Assembly (NCBI GenBank): GCA_014529385.2
Contig: CM043949.1
Span: 107,210,054 to 107,274,053 of the forward strand
Source of the DNA: Adiantum capillus-veneris
Lineage: Eukaryota > Streptophyta > Polypodiopsida > Polypodiales > Pteridaceae
Direction of reading: 5' to 3'
DNA length: 64,000 nucleotides
This document shows, piece by piece, positions 20,147 through 30,500 of this stretch. Both the position numbers and the translations under genes were made by a program. The notes beneath the pieces are model-generated. The model worked only from the letters and a program-made list of their open reading frames with translations, was not told the origin of the DNA and did no database searches. Numbering within the stretch: position 1 is the stretch's first letter; every line of letters starts with the position of its first letter.

Positions 20147-20479
20147 CACACCAACAAGATTGCAATGCAAAATGTGGAAGTGCCGTACAACTGCACATCA
20201 TCTTGTCAATGCAATTTGCGGACTGTTCGTACAGTCATGGTACTTCATCAACTGGTTGCATACAAGTTTCCGTGTGTCTTTATTTCTAGCGACTTGGGCC
20301 CCATCGGCCGGGATCCCATAAGTTGGTAAAACTTTAGTAACGATTTTGCCCCACTCGGCGAGGATCTATAAGTTGGTAGTAAGTGCTTCTTTTCTACCAC
20401 TTCTAGGGTTTAGGCCCCATGGCTGGGATCTTCAAGTTGGCTCAGGTCTTTAGTAGCTTGACACGTTAGCAATTTGTGA
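20147..20479 (-). repeat. B5 LTR, right piece
   Basis: Continuation of the B5 LTR after B1 (first 5 bp are the TSD). It ends at about 20479 with ACGTTAGCAATTTGTGAC, the family-B LTR terminus in reverse. It abuts protease-like sequence with no polypurine tract between, so this join is a deletion or recombination point. Confidence 0.8.
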
Positions 20480-20970
20480 CGGGCTTGTCCTGCTGCATCA
20501 AAGTGATTGTACGGTTCTGGATCTGGAGTGCCAAGGCATGCCCAAGAGAGCGTCACCATTGCCCAACTTCATGATGTGAAAATTTGCCTGTCCATTGTAT
20601 CCTTGGATGGTTACTGGAAGAGCACCAATCGAGGGGTACCACCTTTTGAGTTTGCCTAGTGGCTAGCTCGCCTTCAAGTTCTCCAGCTTGTGGAACGTAG
20701 TCAAGTCAAAGTCCATCTGCTTGAGGAAGCCGAGACGTATGAGATTTTCGGTGGCTCTCGGGTCAAAGAAGATAAGGGCTCTCAAGCCGTTGATTTTTCC
20801 ATAAGCTCTGCACAATTCATTAGAACTTTCGAGATTAATGCCATAAATATTAGGTACGAGTCCAATTGCAAGTCTAGCTCGCTTAGCCGGAGATGGGCTT
20901 GCTGTTCTTTGTGCTCTCAGAGCGGGAGGTTGTTTTGAGGATGTATCTGTTCTTTGAGGACATGAAATGT
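20480..20970 (-). pseudogene. Family-B element B4: gag-protease junction
   Basis: Minus strand reads words aligned with other proteases here: SNELCRAYGKI, LRALIFFDPRATENLIRL (active site D-P-R instead of D-S/T-G) and, after frame changes, GDALLGMPWHS. It is the protease-bearing part of a minus-strand Ty3/gypsy element; its upstream gag lies beyond LINE-2 at 27822-28290. Confidence 0.72.
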
Positions 20971-20986
20971 AATTATGCCCTGTTGA
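20971..20986. repeat. LINE-2 target-site duplication, left
   Basis: AATTATGCCCTGTTGA, repeated exactly at 27806-27821. It fixes both ends of LINE-2. Confidence 0.96.
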
Positions 20987-21042
20987 TCACGGCTTGCTCG
21001 CTGCTGCTGTGTTCTCCCGCTGCGCCATCGCCTTCGGCTCCT

Positions 21043-21073
<31 letters not shown>

Positions 21074-21458
21074 GCTGCCCGCTGCCCTCCCTCGCTCTGC
21101 CCTCAACCCCCGCTGCCCCCCGCTTGCCTGTCCCCTCCCGCCTGCCCTCTGCCCCCGCTGCCCCCCCCTCGCGCTGCCCTGTTCCAGCCATTCCGCCCAG
21201 CCTCAGCCCCTGCTGCCGCCGCACGCCCTCAGCCTCAGCCCCTGCTGCCACCGCACGCCCTCATCCCTCAGCCCCATCCCGCTTTATCCCCCCTCCCTGA
21301 CTCGGCCCGTTCATCCATCAGTTTGGGCCCTCCGCCTCGGTTGCTCCCTGCAGATTCGACACTTTCGGCAGCTGTTCCAACTCCTTGGAGCAGTGTTGGC
21401 GCGCCCTTTTGCAGCATCCTCCCGTCGTCCTCTTCTTACGCCTCGACAGTAGACACAG
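20987..21458 (+). promoter_or_regulatory. LINE-2 5' UTR, C-rich
   Basis: 470 bp with extreme strand bias: a 26-base poly-C run (21043-21068) and then many CTGCCC/CCCGCTGCC words to about 21330, very few G runs. In LINEs the 5' UTR usually carries the internal promoter; that role is inferred here. Long proline-coding frames in it are a by-product of composition. Confidence 0.6.
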
Positions 21459-23380
21459 ATGGAGGCTCCAGCTTTGCCACAGAGGGACTCGCCAGAAGCC
21501 CCCTCGCCCGACCCCGCTGAGCCCACCATTCGACTTGCTCTCTCGCCTATGGAGCAAGCGAGCCTTGCCGCCGAGGTAGAGAGATTGCAGGCGACCTCGG
21601 TCATTTGCAAGATTCTCGGCACCCGACCTAGCAGAGGAGAGCTGCGAGACCTTCTCCAGGCCCGCCTTCTCACAGAGGTGGAAAAGATTTTGGATGTCCA
21701 GATTCTCGGACGGGGCTACTATCAGATCGAGTTTGAGTCCTCCGAGATGGCGTCCAAGGTCATAGCTATGAGTCCATTGGCCATTCGAGCCTCACGTGCC
21801 CACTTTCGACAGTGGCGACATGGTTTTGACCCAGCTTCGGATGTTCTAGTAGAGGAGGCAGACATCCCCATCTTAGTCTGGTTTCCGGGTTTACGGAGGG
21901 AGTACCTACCACTTCTTTCCAGGATCGGTTCCGCCATTGGGACTGTCCTGGAGACACCTCGCACGGTAGCATCAGTAGCTGCCAAGGTGGCTGGCATTCC
22001 CTCAGTTCGAGTTTTGGTTAGAGATACCCACACACTCCCGAAGGTTATCCTTCTACCTCGGGTGAGTGGGGGTTGGTTTCGACAGAGTGTGGAGTACTGA
22101 GGCCTCCCGAACCAGTGCTTCATTTGCCGCCAGATGGGCCATCTAGCGAAGGCCTGTCCACGGAGGAGGCCGCGACTTGCACCACAGCCTCAGCCTCAGC
22201 CCCAGCTTCAGCCCCAGCCTGCCAGGGCTGGCCCGCAGCCACCACAGCCAGCGGCACAGCGTACAGATGCAGAGCCACCCTCCGAGCTTGGGGCTCCAGC
22301 GGAGGAGGGGTGGCAGCAGGCCCGTGGCCGCGTCGACGCCAGGGGTCACAGTGACAGCCTGGCACTCGGAGTGGCCCTCAGGTGCCGACTCAGCAGCAGT
22401 GGGTTCCCACGGGGAACCGTTTTGGTCCTCTTGAGCAGGAGGAGATCCCTACGCTAGCCTCCACCTCCGCTTCTCCCTCGACAGTTGCACCCCCCCTAGA
22501 GTTCCCTCCCTTTGCCTCATCCTCCCCGCCTTCTGCTCGCGTTGCCTCTCCACTCCGCCCCTCTACCTCTGTCGCCCAATCCCGCCCCTCTTCTCCTCCT
22601 CTCGCTCCAGCTCCCTCTCCTCCTCCTGCTCCAATTCCTCAGTCGGCTCAGGCGGCTGGTCCCTCTCCGGCGGCTAGGAGATCTCTTGGCAACGCTTTTA
22701 CCACGAGTCGCCTAGCGCGAGAGGGTTAGCCCTTCTTGCGGCCCCCTCTGCAGATTCAGACATCCTCCCTTGCAGCCATCCCTCGTGGGTTGACGAGCAT
22801 TGACATCAGACGCCACTGGGACTTCTTCGACTACGGGTTTACTCGTTTTCTCGGCGACTCCGCAGCAGACCATGAGGCAGCCTGTTTCAGGGTCCATGTT
22901 TTGTTCCTCGCCGCTAGGGGGACAGAGGCCCTGGACTCAGTAGTTGGTTTCTCCTTCCCCCTCTGTGGTAGGACCGAGACAGAGTGGTCCCTTGACTCAG
23001 TGGTGGGATGGTTGCATACACAGGTTTTAGAGTTCTCTCACCACATGGGAGAACTTGGAGTTACAGATATGCTGCAGACTTTGTGGCCATTGGCCAAGTT
23101 TGCGGTGACACCCCCAGACTCAGCAGGATGTAGGAACATTGTGGTGTACTTCTTTGCTGATACGCAGTGTTTGCCTTGCTATGTATACATTCATGAGGAC
23201 TCCTGGACAGAGGAGGTTGCGCTATGTACGGCTCGCTTAGGTTGGGCTTGCGCTAGGCACTCGCTGCAGTCACGCCTATCTAGAGGCCGCTCGGATGCGG
23301 ATTACTCCCCATCCAAGCCTGCCTCGAAGATAGCCCGTCTTGCTGCTGCGGCAGCATCTGTTCTCTCTCGCTCCCCATGA
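21459..23380 (+). pseudogene. LINE-2 ORF1
   Basis: ORF1 protein of the LINE, which would bind element RNA. From ATG 21459 (MEAPALPQRDSPEAP), a DUF4283-like region runs to about 22090 (VICKILGTRPSRGELRDLLQ, FWLFPGL-like VWFPGLRREYLPLLSRIGSA), then an in-frame TGA at 22098 and, in the same frame, a CCHC knuckle CFICRQMGHLAKAC. A Pro/Gln-rich linker follows. A frame change near 22360 leads to a Pro/Ser-rich stretch, a TAG at 22727, and a 214-codon module (22736-23380) with RRHWDFFDYGF and DTQCLPCYVYIHEDSW that I do not recognise. The final TGA overlaps the ORF2 ATG. Confidence 0.82.
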
Positions 23381-26300
23381 GGATCGTCTCATGGAACGTG
23401 CAGGGACTAGGTGGGCCCCAGTTTCAGCGACAGCGGGGCCGATTGCGTTAGGAGCTTCAGCATTGCCTTGTGGGAGGAGAGATTGATCTCCTTATGCTTC
23501 AGGAGCACCATCTGTGTGAGAGCCGCATTCGGCGTTGTGGTCAGATTTTGCGTGGACGGTATGATACTTTTTGGTCAGCTGCTTTTGGACCGGGAGGCAT
23601 CCAGGGAGGGGTATGTATGACTATTGCGGACTCATTGCAGTAGGCCATTGTAGGCAGAGGGATTATTGTGCCAGGCAGGGCTCAGTGGATTACTATGCAG
23701 GTTCATGGTGGCCTTGTGGGCTTCCTGAACATCTATGCGCCCAATGTGGCGAGTGCTCGTGCAGAGTTTTGGTCACAGATTGTTGAGTCTTTGCCGCAGG
23801 CCGATCATTGGTGTATAGGAGGGGACTTCAACATGTTGGAGGACCCTTCTGACAGGATTGGTGACAGCCATGCTACTGTGCATGGAGTCGAGTTGGCTGC
23901 TTGGGAGAGGTTTTGTATGACTTTGAGGGTCTCGGATACATGGCAGCACTTAGGTTTTGTGAGATCCCCAGACAGTCTTGCCTTCTCTAGATCGGAGGAG
24001 TGAATCTATCGCGGATAGATCGCTTCTACACTAGTGACCACTTCAGTGACTTGGGGGGTTCAGTGGGCATCCTGGCAAGGACTTCCTTCTCGGACCATGC
24101 ACCAGTGATCCTCACAGTGGCAGACAGGCAGAGGAGTGGGAGCACGATGCTCCGCATCCTAGAGAGGGTCTTGTTGGACTCAGCACTCAGAGAGAGGATA
24201 GAGGCTCTCTGGACAGAGGGTATGGACAGACAGGATTCACCTGCAGACAGAGTGGCCGCAGGCCTAGCTCAGCTTAGCCACTTTTTTCTTCAGGAGTCTC
24301 TGGCTTGCCGGGCTGCAGCGAGAGAGGCAGAGCAGCGTCTCAGACGGGGCATTGCTTCACTCGGACATCCAGACAGTCCATGGTTGGAGGAGCAGTTACA
24401 GCAGGCTCGACAGGAGCTTGCTAGCAGAGAGGAGAGGCGTCATGAGTTTACCTTCCACCGACAGGCATCTCAGTGGACTCAGGTGGGTGACAGAGTGACT
24501 GGTGCTTTTTTTGAGACAGTGGGGCCTCGGCATTCGCATGCCAAGGTCAGTCAGTTGAGGAGGCCCAATGGGTCAGTTGCTTGTGAGCCCGAGGATATGC
24601 GTGCAGTCGCTACTAACTTCTACCATGAGTTACTGTCGGCTGAGCCTCAGTCAGAGCGGCAGGATGCATGCAGGGAGTAGGTTTGGGCAGAGATGCCATG
24701 TCTTGTGACAGAGGAGATGCGCCAGAGGCTAGAGATGCCACTTCAGCTTGAGGAGCTGCACACAGCTCTGAGGGCCCTTCCTCGTGGTAGCTGTCCAGGT
24801 GAGGATGGGTTGACTCCCAGCTTTTTCTTGGAGTACTGGGACCTGCTTGGCCCAGATCTTTGTAGTGCTTTTTATTACATTTTTCACACAGGAGTGATGC
24901 CTGACAGCATGAGTGAGGGCCTGATCAGTGGCGCCCCATCACCATCCTCAACTCAGCCTACAAAATTCTTGCCAAGGCTCTGAGTTTGAGGATACAACCA
25001 CTTTAACAGAGCCTTATACATGGGACTCAGACAGGTTTTGTCAAGGAACGCAGTATCCTTGACAACATCTTTACTTTCTGGGAGGCTTCTGCCCTGGCAC
25101 GGCTCCATGGTGAGGACCTTGTGATTCTTCTTCTCGATTTTGAGAAGCCCTACGACCGAGTTGACTGGGACTTTCTAGAGGGCACTCTTCGCAGGATGGG
25201 CTTCTGAGATGCTTGGATCAGAGGGGTGTCAGCTTTGTACAGACAGGCTCACAGTCAGGTGCTTTTGGCAGGGGGGAGAGGTGCGCGCTTCATGCTCACA
25301 CGCTCGGTCAGACAGGGCGGCCCTCTTGCCCCCTTTCTCTTTCTGTTCTATGCGGAGGCGATGAGCAGATTTTTGGTGTCAGAGTAGGTTGGTCTTCGGG
25401 GCTTAGCACTCCCTATTCGGGGAGAGGAGTTACTGGACGCTGAGTTTGCCGATGACTCAGCCTTGTACTTAGATGGCCAGGAGGCCAATCTTCACAGTTG
25501 TGAGCATGCTTTGGAGACCTTTTGTTGTGCATCGGGCGCACTGATCAACTGGAGAAAGACAGTGGCTTTCTCGGTTGGGAGTGCTCCTACGCCAGATTGG
25601 ATGCCAGGAGAGGGTTTCAGGTGGATTCCCCCAGGGACTGCAGTTCGATACTTGGGTTGTCAGGTTGGTTTGGACTTGTCTCCCGAGCAGCAGATTGCTC
25701 CTCTTCTCCTGTCCATCAGGAGAAAGCTGTTACATTGGAGCTCAGCACGTCTATCGCTGGCTGGTAGAGTAGTTGCCAGCCAGGTGCTGTTGGCGACTAT
25801 GTGGTACATCATCTCCTGCTGGATCTTCTCGAGTTCTTGTATCAGCCAGGTAGAGAGGCTGATCAGGAACTTCCTTTGGTCAGGACGTGACACTGAGATG
25901 GCCCGAGCCAAGGTGGCTTGGTCGGTCATCACGCTTCCTTGTTCTCAGGGAGGGCTTGGGATCATTGATCCAGCACAGCAGAGCAGAGCCCTTCTAGGGA
26001 AGTTCATAGTCAGAGGACTTCTTCCAGGTGAGGAGCCCTGGAAGGAGTTCTTGTTGCAGAGGCTTCGTGCCAGGGTGCCTCAGTCAGGAGGCCCTTGGCA
26101 ACCTTCGACCAGATGGATCTTTACAGAGATGCGCCGAGTTGGTTTGAGCAGGAGACTGGAGGACCGTTTCACTGTGAGTTTGCTTCGTTCTTGGGAGCTC
26201 CTACAGCGTGGCCTGGAGCAGCGACAGCCGATGTGCACGGAGGAGCGCCTACGGCAGCCCCTCGTCTGGAACCCCATGGTTAGCACGAGGCCACTTGGTT

Positions 26301-27660
26301 GGTAGTCGACCTCATGTTTCCTGGGGTCCCATGGCAGCAGGTCCAGCGCACTCTCTAGGTGACTGGCTAGAGTTCACAGGTTTGTCAGAGGAGGTACAGG
26401 GTTTCGAGCTGCAGGGCATGAGAGGGGTGCAGAGCATGTGTCAGGACATCTCAGAGTCAGTTCCAGCTGAGTGGCTCACGCCTCTCGAGCCAATAGCACC
26501 CCGGTGGATGGGAGCCTTCACACGACTGGAGGTTCTCATTTTAGTCAGGGCCTACTCAGAGACTGTCCCAGCCCTGTTCTTCGAGCTTCAGGGTGGGGGA
26601 CGACTACAGCGAGTTGCAGTAGAGGCCCCGTAGGTAGCAGAGTGCTGTTTTCAGAGGATCCGAGTTGTGGGCATCTGTGGGAGGACTTGCGTCATAGACC
26701 TTGACCCAGCAGCTCTTGAGACTGGACACTGGAGGCTTTGGGCTTGGGAGTGCTGTCCACTGGCACGAGTACAGTGGGATCCTTGTGAGTGGCTATGGAG
26801 GGACCCCTTCTCTTCTGCAGACCACCTAGGAGTCCCCTTCTTTAAGTACACTGTTCGGCTTGGACGGCACATACTAGCAGCACAGAGAGAGGCCCTCCCC
26901 GCTGCAACACGTCATTGGCAGGAGGAGGGTCTCGCCGTCGAGTTCTTGGCAGACTTTTGGGAGAGGTTGTGGGACTCCAGACAGCCGAGGCGAGTCACCT
27001 TGTTTCAGTGGCTGGTCGCACACAGAGCCACAGCAGTAGGGAGCTGGCTAGTGCATAGTGGTCTCTCGGCCACATGTGCAGCTTGTGACCATTTGGTGGA
27101 GAGTCAGCGTCACTGTCTTTGGGACTGTCAGTCTGTCCCTCGGCCCAGCAGGTGTGGCTACGAGTTCTTCGGCTGATGCCTGCTCTCTCCACGGCTCGAC
27201 AATACACTTGGGGGGGCAGCGGCTTGGTCCACCCTCACGGGCCCGGCACTTCAGTTTGAGCTATCTTCCACCAGTCAGTAGGATGATAGTGATGCAGGGG
27301 GGGCGACCTACACTTCAGCCTGCACAGAGCTTACTCCACAGGAGTGGTGCAGTGAGAGAGGAGTGTTGGGAGCTCATCAGTGGCCTGACACTTTGGTTCA
27401 TCTGGCGGGCCCGCTGTTTCTGCATCTTTGAGGCTCGCTCTGTGCCACCAACAGAGACTGTTCGTGACTTTTGGCTAGAGCTGATCCATACTCTCAGAGG
27501 ACAACTTGAGGGACTACAGGGTAGCTCCGACCGCATGCGGGAGCGCCGCGAGGCTTTCCTTCGACTCTGGCGCCCTGGGCCTTTCTACACCATAGTCCAG
27601 GGGGTGCTCAGATGGCACTACTGTCCACCTGTGTGGCTCTTCCCTCCTCCCATCTCTTGA
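23377..27660 (+). pseudogene. LINE-2 ORF2 (endonuclease-reverse transcriptase)
   Basis: The enzyme that nicks the target and primes cDNA synthesis. ATG at 23377 (MRIVSWNVQGLGG) opens an AP-type endonuclease: LQEHHL (catalytic Glu), GGDFNMLEDPSDRIGDS, SRIDRFY and FSDHAPVIL are all present, so the active-site words survive. RT: RQWRPITILNSAYK (bridging a frameshift near 24935), TQTGFVKERSILDN, LLLDFEKPYDRVDWDF, QGGPLAPFLF and the catalytic EFADDSALYLDG. The C-terminus has CAACDHLVESQRHCLWDC (zf-RVT type). Stops at about 23447, 24001, 24678 and in the RT break the frame. Confidence 0.9.
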
Positions 27661-27805
27661 TTTAGCCTCATTGTATATATGCTGTTTTTTCATTGGGAGA
27701 GTCTCCCCATCATGCTTGTTGTAGCCCTCTCTTGCAGAGGAGGTTGTAGCCGTATGGGCAGTTTTCATTAACTAATAGAAGGATCTTTTTCTCGGAAAAA
27801 AAAAA

Positions 27806-27821
27806 AATTATGCCCTGTTGA
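27806..27821. repeat. LINE-2 target-site duplication, right
   Basis: AATTATGCCCTGTTGA, identical to 20971-20986, directly after the poly-A tail. Confidence 0.96.
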
Positions 27822-28290
27822 AAACATTCAAAGCATCGGCCTTCTTGTAATAGGGTTTCTCATTGACGCTGTGTCAAACGAGGCCTCTGTGGTTGACTTT
27901 ACGAGATTCTCGGGGGTTTGTTCGTTGTGGCTGAGGATTCTGTGTGTTTGCCGGAGTTTCATCTGTAGTAAACTCTAGCTTACCTTTCATAAGCTTGTAG
28001 CCGACCGTAGCATGGTCCATAAGTTCTTGCATTGTTGATACTTGGTTGGAAAGACAATACTCCTATAATGGTGATGGCAGTCCAATTGTATATCACTTGC
28101 ATTGGTCCTCCAAGGGAATCAGCTTGAAGAAAGAAACCGTAAGGTAGACATAGAGGAACCTTGGTTACAGTCTTCCATGGTTTCCATGGCAAGCATTTTC
28201 AAGTTTCCCCATTTTGACAAAATCTGGACTTCTAAGAGGGAAGTCATGTAACAGCATGCAAAAATAGTCCTGAAAGCTTACCCAAGTCCT
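27822..28290 (-). pseudogene. Family-B element B4: gag C-terminal part
   Basis: Minus strand carries NARTYGPCYGRLQAYER and frame-shifted equivalents of QELMDHA..GYKLMKG. The same segment occurs on the plus strand of B3 at 61630-61830 (VQELMDHAVVGYDLMRG in another frame). It continues into the protease piece at 20480-20970 once LINE-2 is removed. Confidence 0.72.
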
Positions 28291-28362
28291 TGGCTAGGGT
28301 TAGGCTCGGGGAGCCCTAACCGTTGGGTCTTCAGTGGCTTGACACGTCAGCAGTTTGTGACA
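28291..28362 (-). repeat. Family-B LTR end fragment
   Basis: GGCTTGACACGTCAGCAGTT followed by TGTGACA, the U3 end of a family-B LTR in reverse. The sequence to about 28456 (CTGTCATGTCATC, CAGCTGCCATGTC words) also resembles the GACGTGGCAG-rich middle of family-B LTRs in reverse. The rest of this 5' LTR appears deleted. Confidence 0.7.
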
Positions 28363-28455
28363 CCATGTCATCTACCTATACAAATGGCACATCATCATCC
28401 CGTACTGCTGTCATGTCATCAATTCCTACAGCTGCCATGTCAGGAAGGAATGACG

Positions 28456-28456
<1 letters not shown>

Positions 28457-28502
<46 letters not shown>
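28457..28502 (+). repeat. 46-base poly-C run
   Basis: Uninterrupted C from 28457 to 28502, the longest of three poly-C runs in the window (others 4263-4287 and 21043-21068). Its length in a read-based assembly may be unreliable. Confidence 0.9.
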
Positions 28503-28504
<2 letters not shown>

Positions 28505-29302
28505 CAAGGAAGAGTTAGTCCTCGATTACGCTGTCTAGAGCAAACCCAAGAAGAGATGAAATAGGTTTGTCATTATAATTACAAAAAATTGACAGAAGTG
28601 ATAAATAAAATGAAGGACATACAACATCAACTTTACATTCACCTTAGACATTATCGACTGGATGGGATCCAATATAATCTGAAAGAGATTAGTGGAGATG
28701 GAAAGCATGCAACGTTCGTGATCATGCGATGTGTGCTTGTTTGTGTGGTGTTAATTTGTATGCAAAAGTGGTGGTAAACACAAGCTCAAAAGTTCACATG
28801 TTTCAATATGGCTGCTTGTATTGCATTTTATTTATTTATTCTCAGCATCAGCTTCCCAATTTTATAGGATTTTGAAGTGTTTGGTATTGGTAACCTTTTC
28901 CCATCACTTGGTGTTTTGCTATCATCAAATGACTGCGTTTATATATAAATATCCCTATGGGCGTAATGTATGGAAATATACTAGTATGAGTATTGCAAGG
29001 AGTTCTGTCCTGCTGCTGGAATCAAAAGGGAAAAAAGGTTATAGTCTCAAAATTGCATTTGTCCATTTTGAACTTTTGGTGCACGCATTTATTTTTGCTC
29101 AGCTTGAAGTAGTTTGCATTGTCTTCATCCTGGCGTTAAGCATCAGAGTGAAGTACATCAAATTTGAGGTTGAAACAGCTACAGGCACTCAAAAATTTGT
29201 GGCGAAGTGAATTGATAAGACAAGATTGTCCACCACCTTCAACCAGAAGCTGATTTCTATTGGTAGCATTTAGAGAAGTAGTAATAATGACCTCTACTGT
29301 AG
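28503..29302. other. Low-copy-looking region upstream of the host exon
   Basis: AT-rich sequence with no transposon similarity that I can see. A 62-codon frame at 28589-28777 (TEVINKMKDIQHQLYIHLRH) has no recognisable family and no convincing splice context, so I do not call it. Probably intron or 5' flank of the gene at 29303. Confidence 0.5.
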
Positions 29303-29427
29303 ACTACAAAGCGTGCTGGATGGGTCAATCACGGATTGAAGGAAACAGAATCTATTGCAGATCACATGCATAGGATGGCTGTCATGGCCATCATTGCAGC
29401 AGACATCCCGGGCCTTGACAGAGACAA
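29303..29427 (+). CDS. HDDC2: Exon of HD-domain 5'-deoxynucleotidase (HDDC2 type)
   Basis: 125-nt exon preceded by a CTACTGTAG acceptor and followed by a GTACGT donor. It encodes TTKRAGWVNHGLKE, TESIADHMHRMAVMAII and AADIPGLDRD, then two bases of a Lys codon. HDDC2/YfbR proteins are metal-dependent HD-domain enzymes removing phosphate from deoxynucleoside 5'-monophosphates; the signature R-GW, ESIADHM (first metal-binding His of the HD domain) and the following DxxGxxR are all present. The frame and phase join exactly to the exon at 29978. Upstream exons encoding the start of the protein are not visible; the sequence left of 28503 is transposon. Confidence 0.88.
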
Positions 29428-29977
29428 GTACGTTTACCTTCTCTTCTAGTTAGGTTTCCTATTTGTGATGGGCAAAATAATATGGAGTGAGTGCTCTCTT
29501 GAGAAGGATACTACATGTTCTCATATAGCACTATGTTACCTTCGCAACATTTCTATTATGCTTTAATAGAAAGGTGAAGACCCACCCAGGGAATTAGATT
29601 CCATGAAGCTTCTGAAAGTTTGGCCAAGCTTGTAAATAATCCTATATTAGTTTTATCTGGATGACCTTTAGCGAATGTTGTCGATAAGTTATCCAGATAT
29701 CCAGATAGTAAGATCGCTGCCTTGTAACTATTGGTGACTATTAGCAATATGCCGTTTTTGTGTTTCCTTCTTTTGCGAGCCCACATAATGACAGTTGAAG
29801 GCGTCAAAGCTCTTAATAAACTGTCATGGTGTGTACATTTTAGAGCACATGTATGTGCATGGATGGATGCAGTTTTATTCACAGTTAACACATGGACATG
29901 CATGGGTATGCATGTGCGCGTGCACACAAATTTCGCAAAGTTGTTAATGATGCTCTCTTTGTGCATTCATCTTTCAG
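29428..29977 (+). other. HDDC2: HDDC2 intron
   Basis: 550-bp intron with GTACGT donor and TTTCAG acceptor (29972-29977), AT-rich. No transposon seen in it. A GTGCGCGTGCAC-type alternating stretch lies near 29900-29930. Confidence 0.8.
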
Positions 29978-30015
29978 GTGTGTGAAAATGGCAGTGGTTC
30001 ATGACATAGCTGAAG
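29978..30015 (+). CDS. HDDC2: Exon of HDDC2-type gene (HD motif)
   Basis: 38-nt exon between TTTCAG and GTAAAG. It completes the split Lys codon and reads CVKMAVVHDIAE plus one base of the next codon. VVHDIAE contains the His-Asp pair that names the HD domain, in the position expected for HDDC2. The following exon (expected to begin with the VGDITP segment) is not found in the next 500 bp, and family-F LTR sequence starts at 30501, so later exons lie further away or are lost. Intact gene or fragment cannot be decided here. Confidence 0.87.
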
Positions 30016-30500
30016 GTAAAGAATTTCCTATTTAAATCCATAAAGATTCCAAATCGTTGATTTTTTTTTGAGATGTCTTGCTATTAGCACCTGCACCCTA
30101 TGGTATTTTCTTGTACTTTCAGTGTTCATTGGTCTTGTCAAAAGGTTTAATCTCTTAATAGAGTTCTACATCATTGGCGTGGTCGTTATTTACGTGACAT
30201 GTATACATGCTGCTTTGGGCTTTGAGTTTTGGCTTAAGTGCATTTTTTCATGGAAAATAGAAGGGTCAGATTATTTCTCTTGCAAAAGGGTTTGGAAAAT
30301 AAAAGGGTCAGATTATTTCATGGAAAATGAAATGGTCTGATAATTTCTCTTGCAAAAGTTATGTCTGCCTTAGGATACTAGTTTACGGGTAACAAAGGTT
30401 TCGTTAATGGGCAAGGAGCCATTACAATAGCCTTTACTTTGCACTTTCCTTCAAGGGTGAATGTGGGCATATCCTGGATTCATCTAGGTATATTTACTTT
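30016..30500. other. Intron or flank after the HDDC2 exon
   Basis: AT-rich, no gene recognised. It contains a short tandem duplication (GGGTCAGATTATTTC words at about 30264 and 30306). Transposon sequence begins at 30501. Confidence 0.55.

Larger units (their letters stand above)
20987..27805 (+). mobile_element. LINE-2: near full-length L1-like non-LTR retrotransposon
   Basis: 6.8 kb on the plus strand, bounded by a perfect 16-bp TSD and ending in poly-A (27796-27805). It has a C-rich 5' UTR (20987-21458), ORF1 with an RNA-binding-type region and CCHC knuckle, ORF2 with AP-like endonuclease, RT and a zf-RVT-like C-terminus, and a ~145-bp 3' UTR. This is the layout of plant L1-clade LINEs. 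Several in-frame stops and frameshifts make it inactive now, but it is the least truncated copy of the three in the window. Confidence 0.95.

Noticed and set aside
20893-21452. Long proline- and serine-rich open frames on both strands
   Set aside because: They lie in the C-biased LINE 5' UTR; open frames in all phases follow from composition, not coding.
22177-22434. Alternative frames over the ORF1 Pro/Gln linker
   Set aside because: Shadows of the repetitive CAGCCTCAGCC-type linker of LINE ORF1.
28323-28538. Frame beginning MSSTYTNGTSSSRT with a poly-proline run, a possible first exon of HDDC2
   Set aside because: Its words (CTGTCATGTCATC, CAGCTGCCATGTC) match the reverse of family-B LTRs and the prolines come from the poly-C run; no donor site leads to the exon at 29303.
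28589-28777. 62-codon frame TEVINKMKDIQHQL as a host exon
   Set aside because: No recognisable family and no convincing splice sites; left as unassigned sequence.
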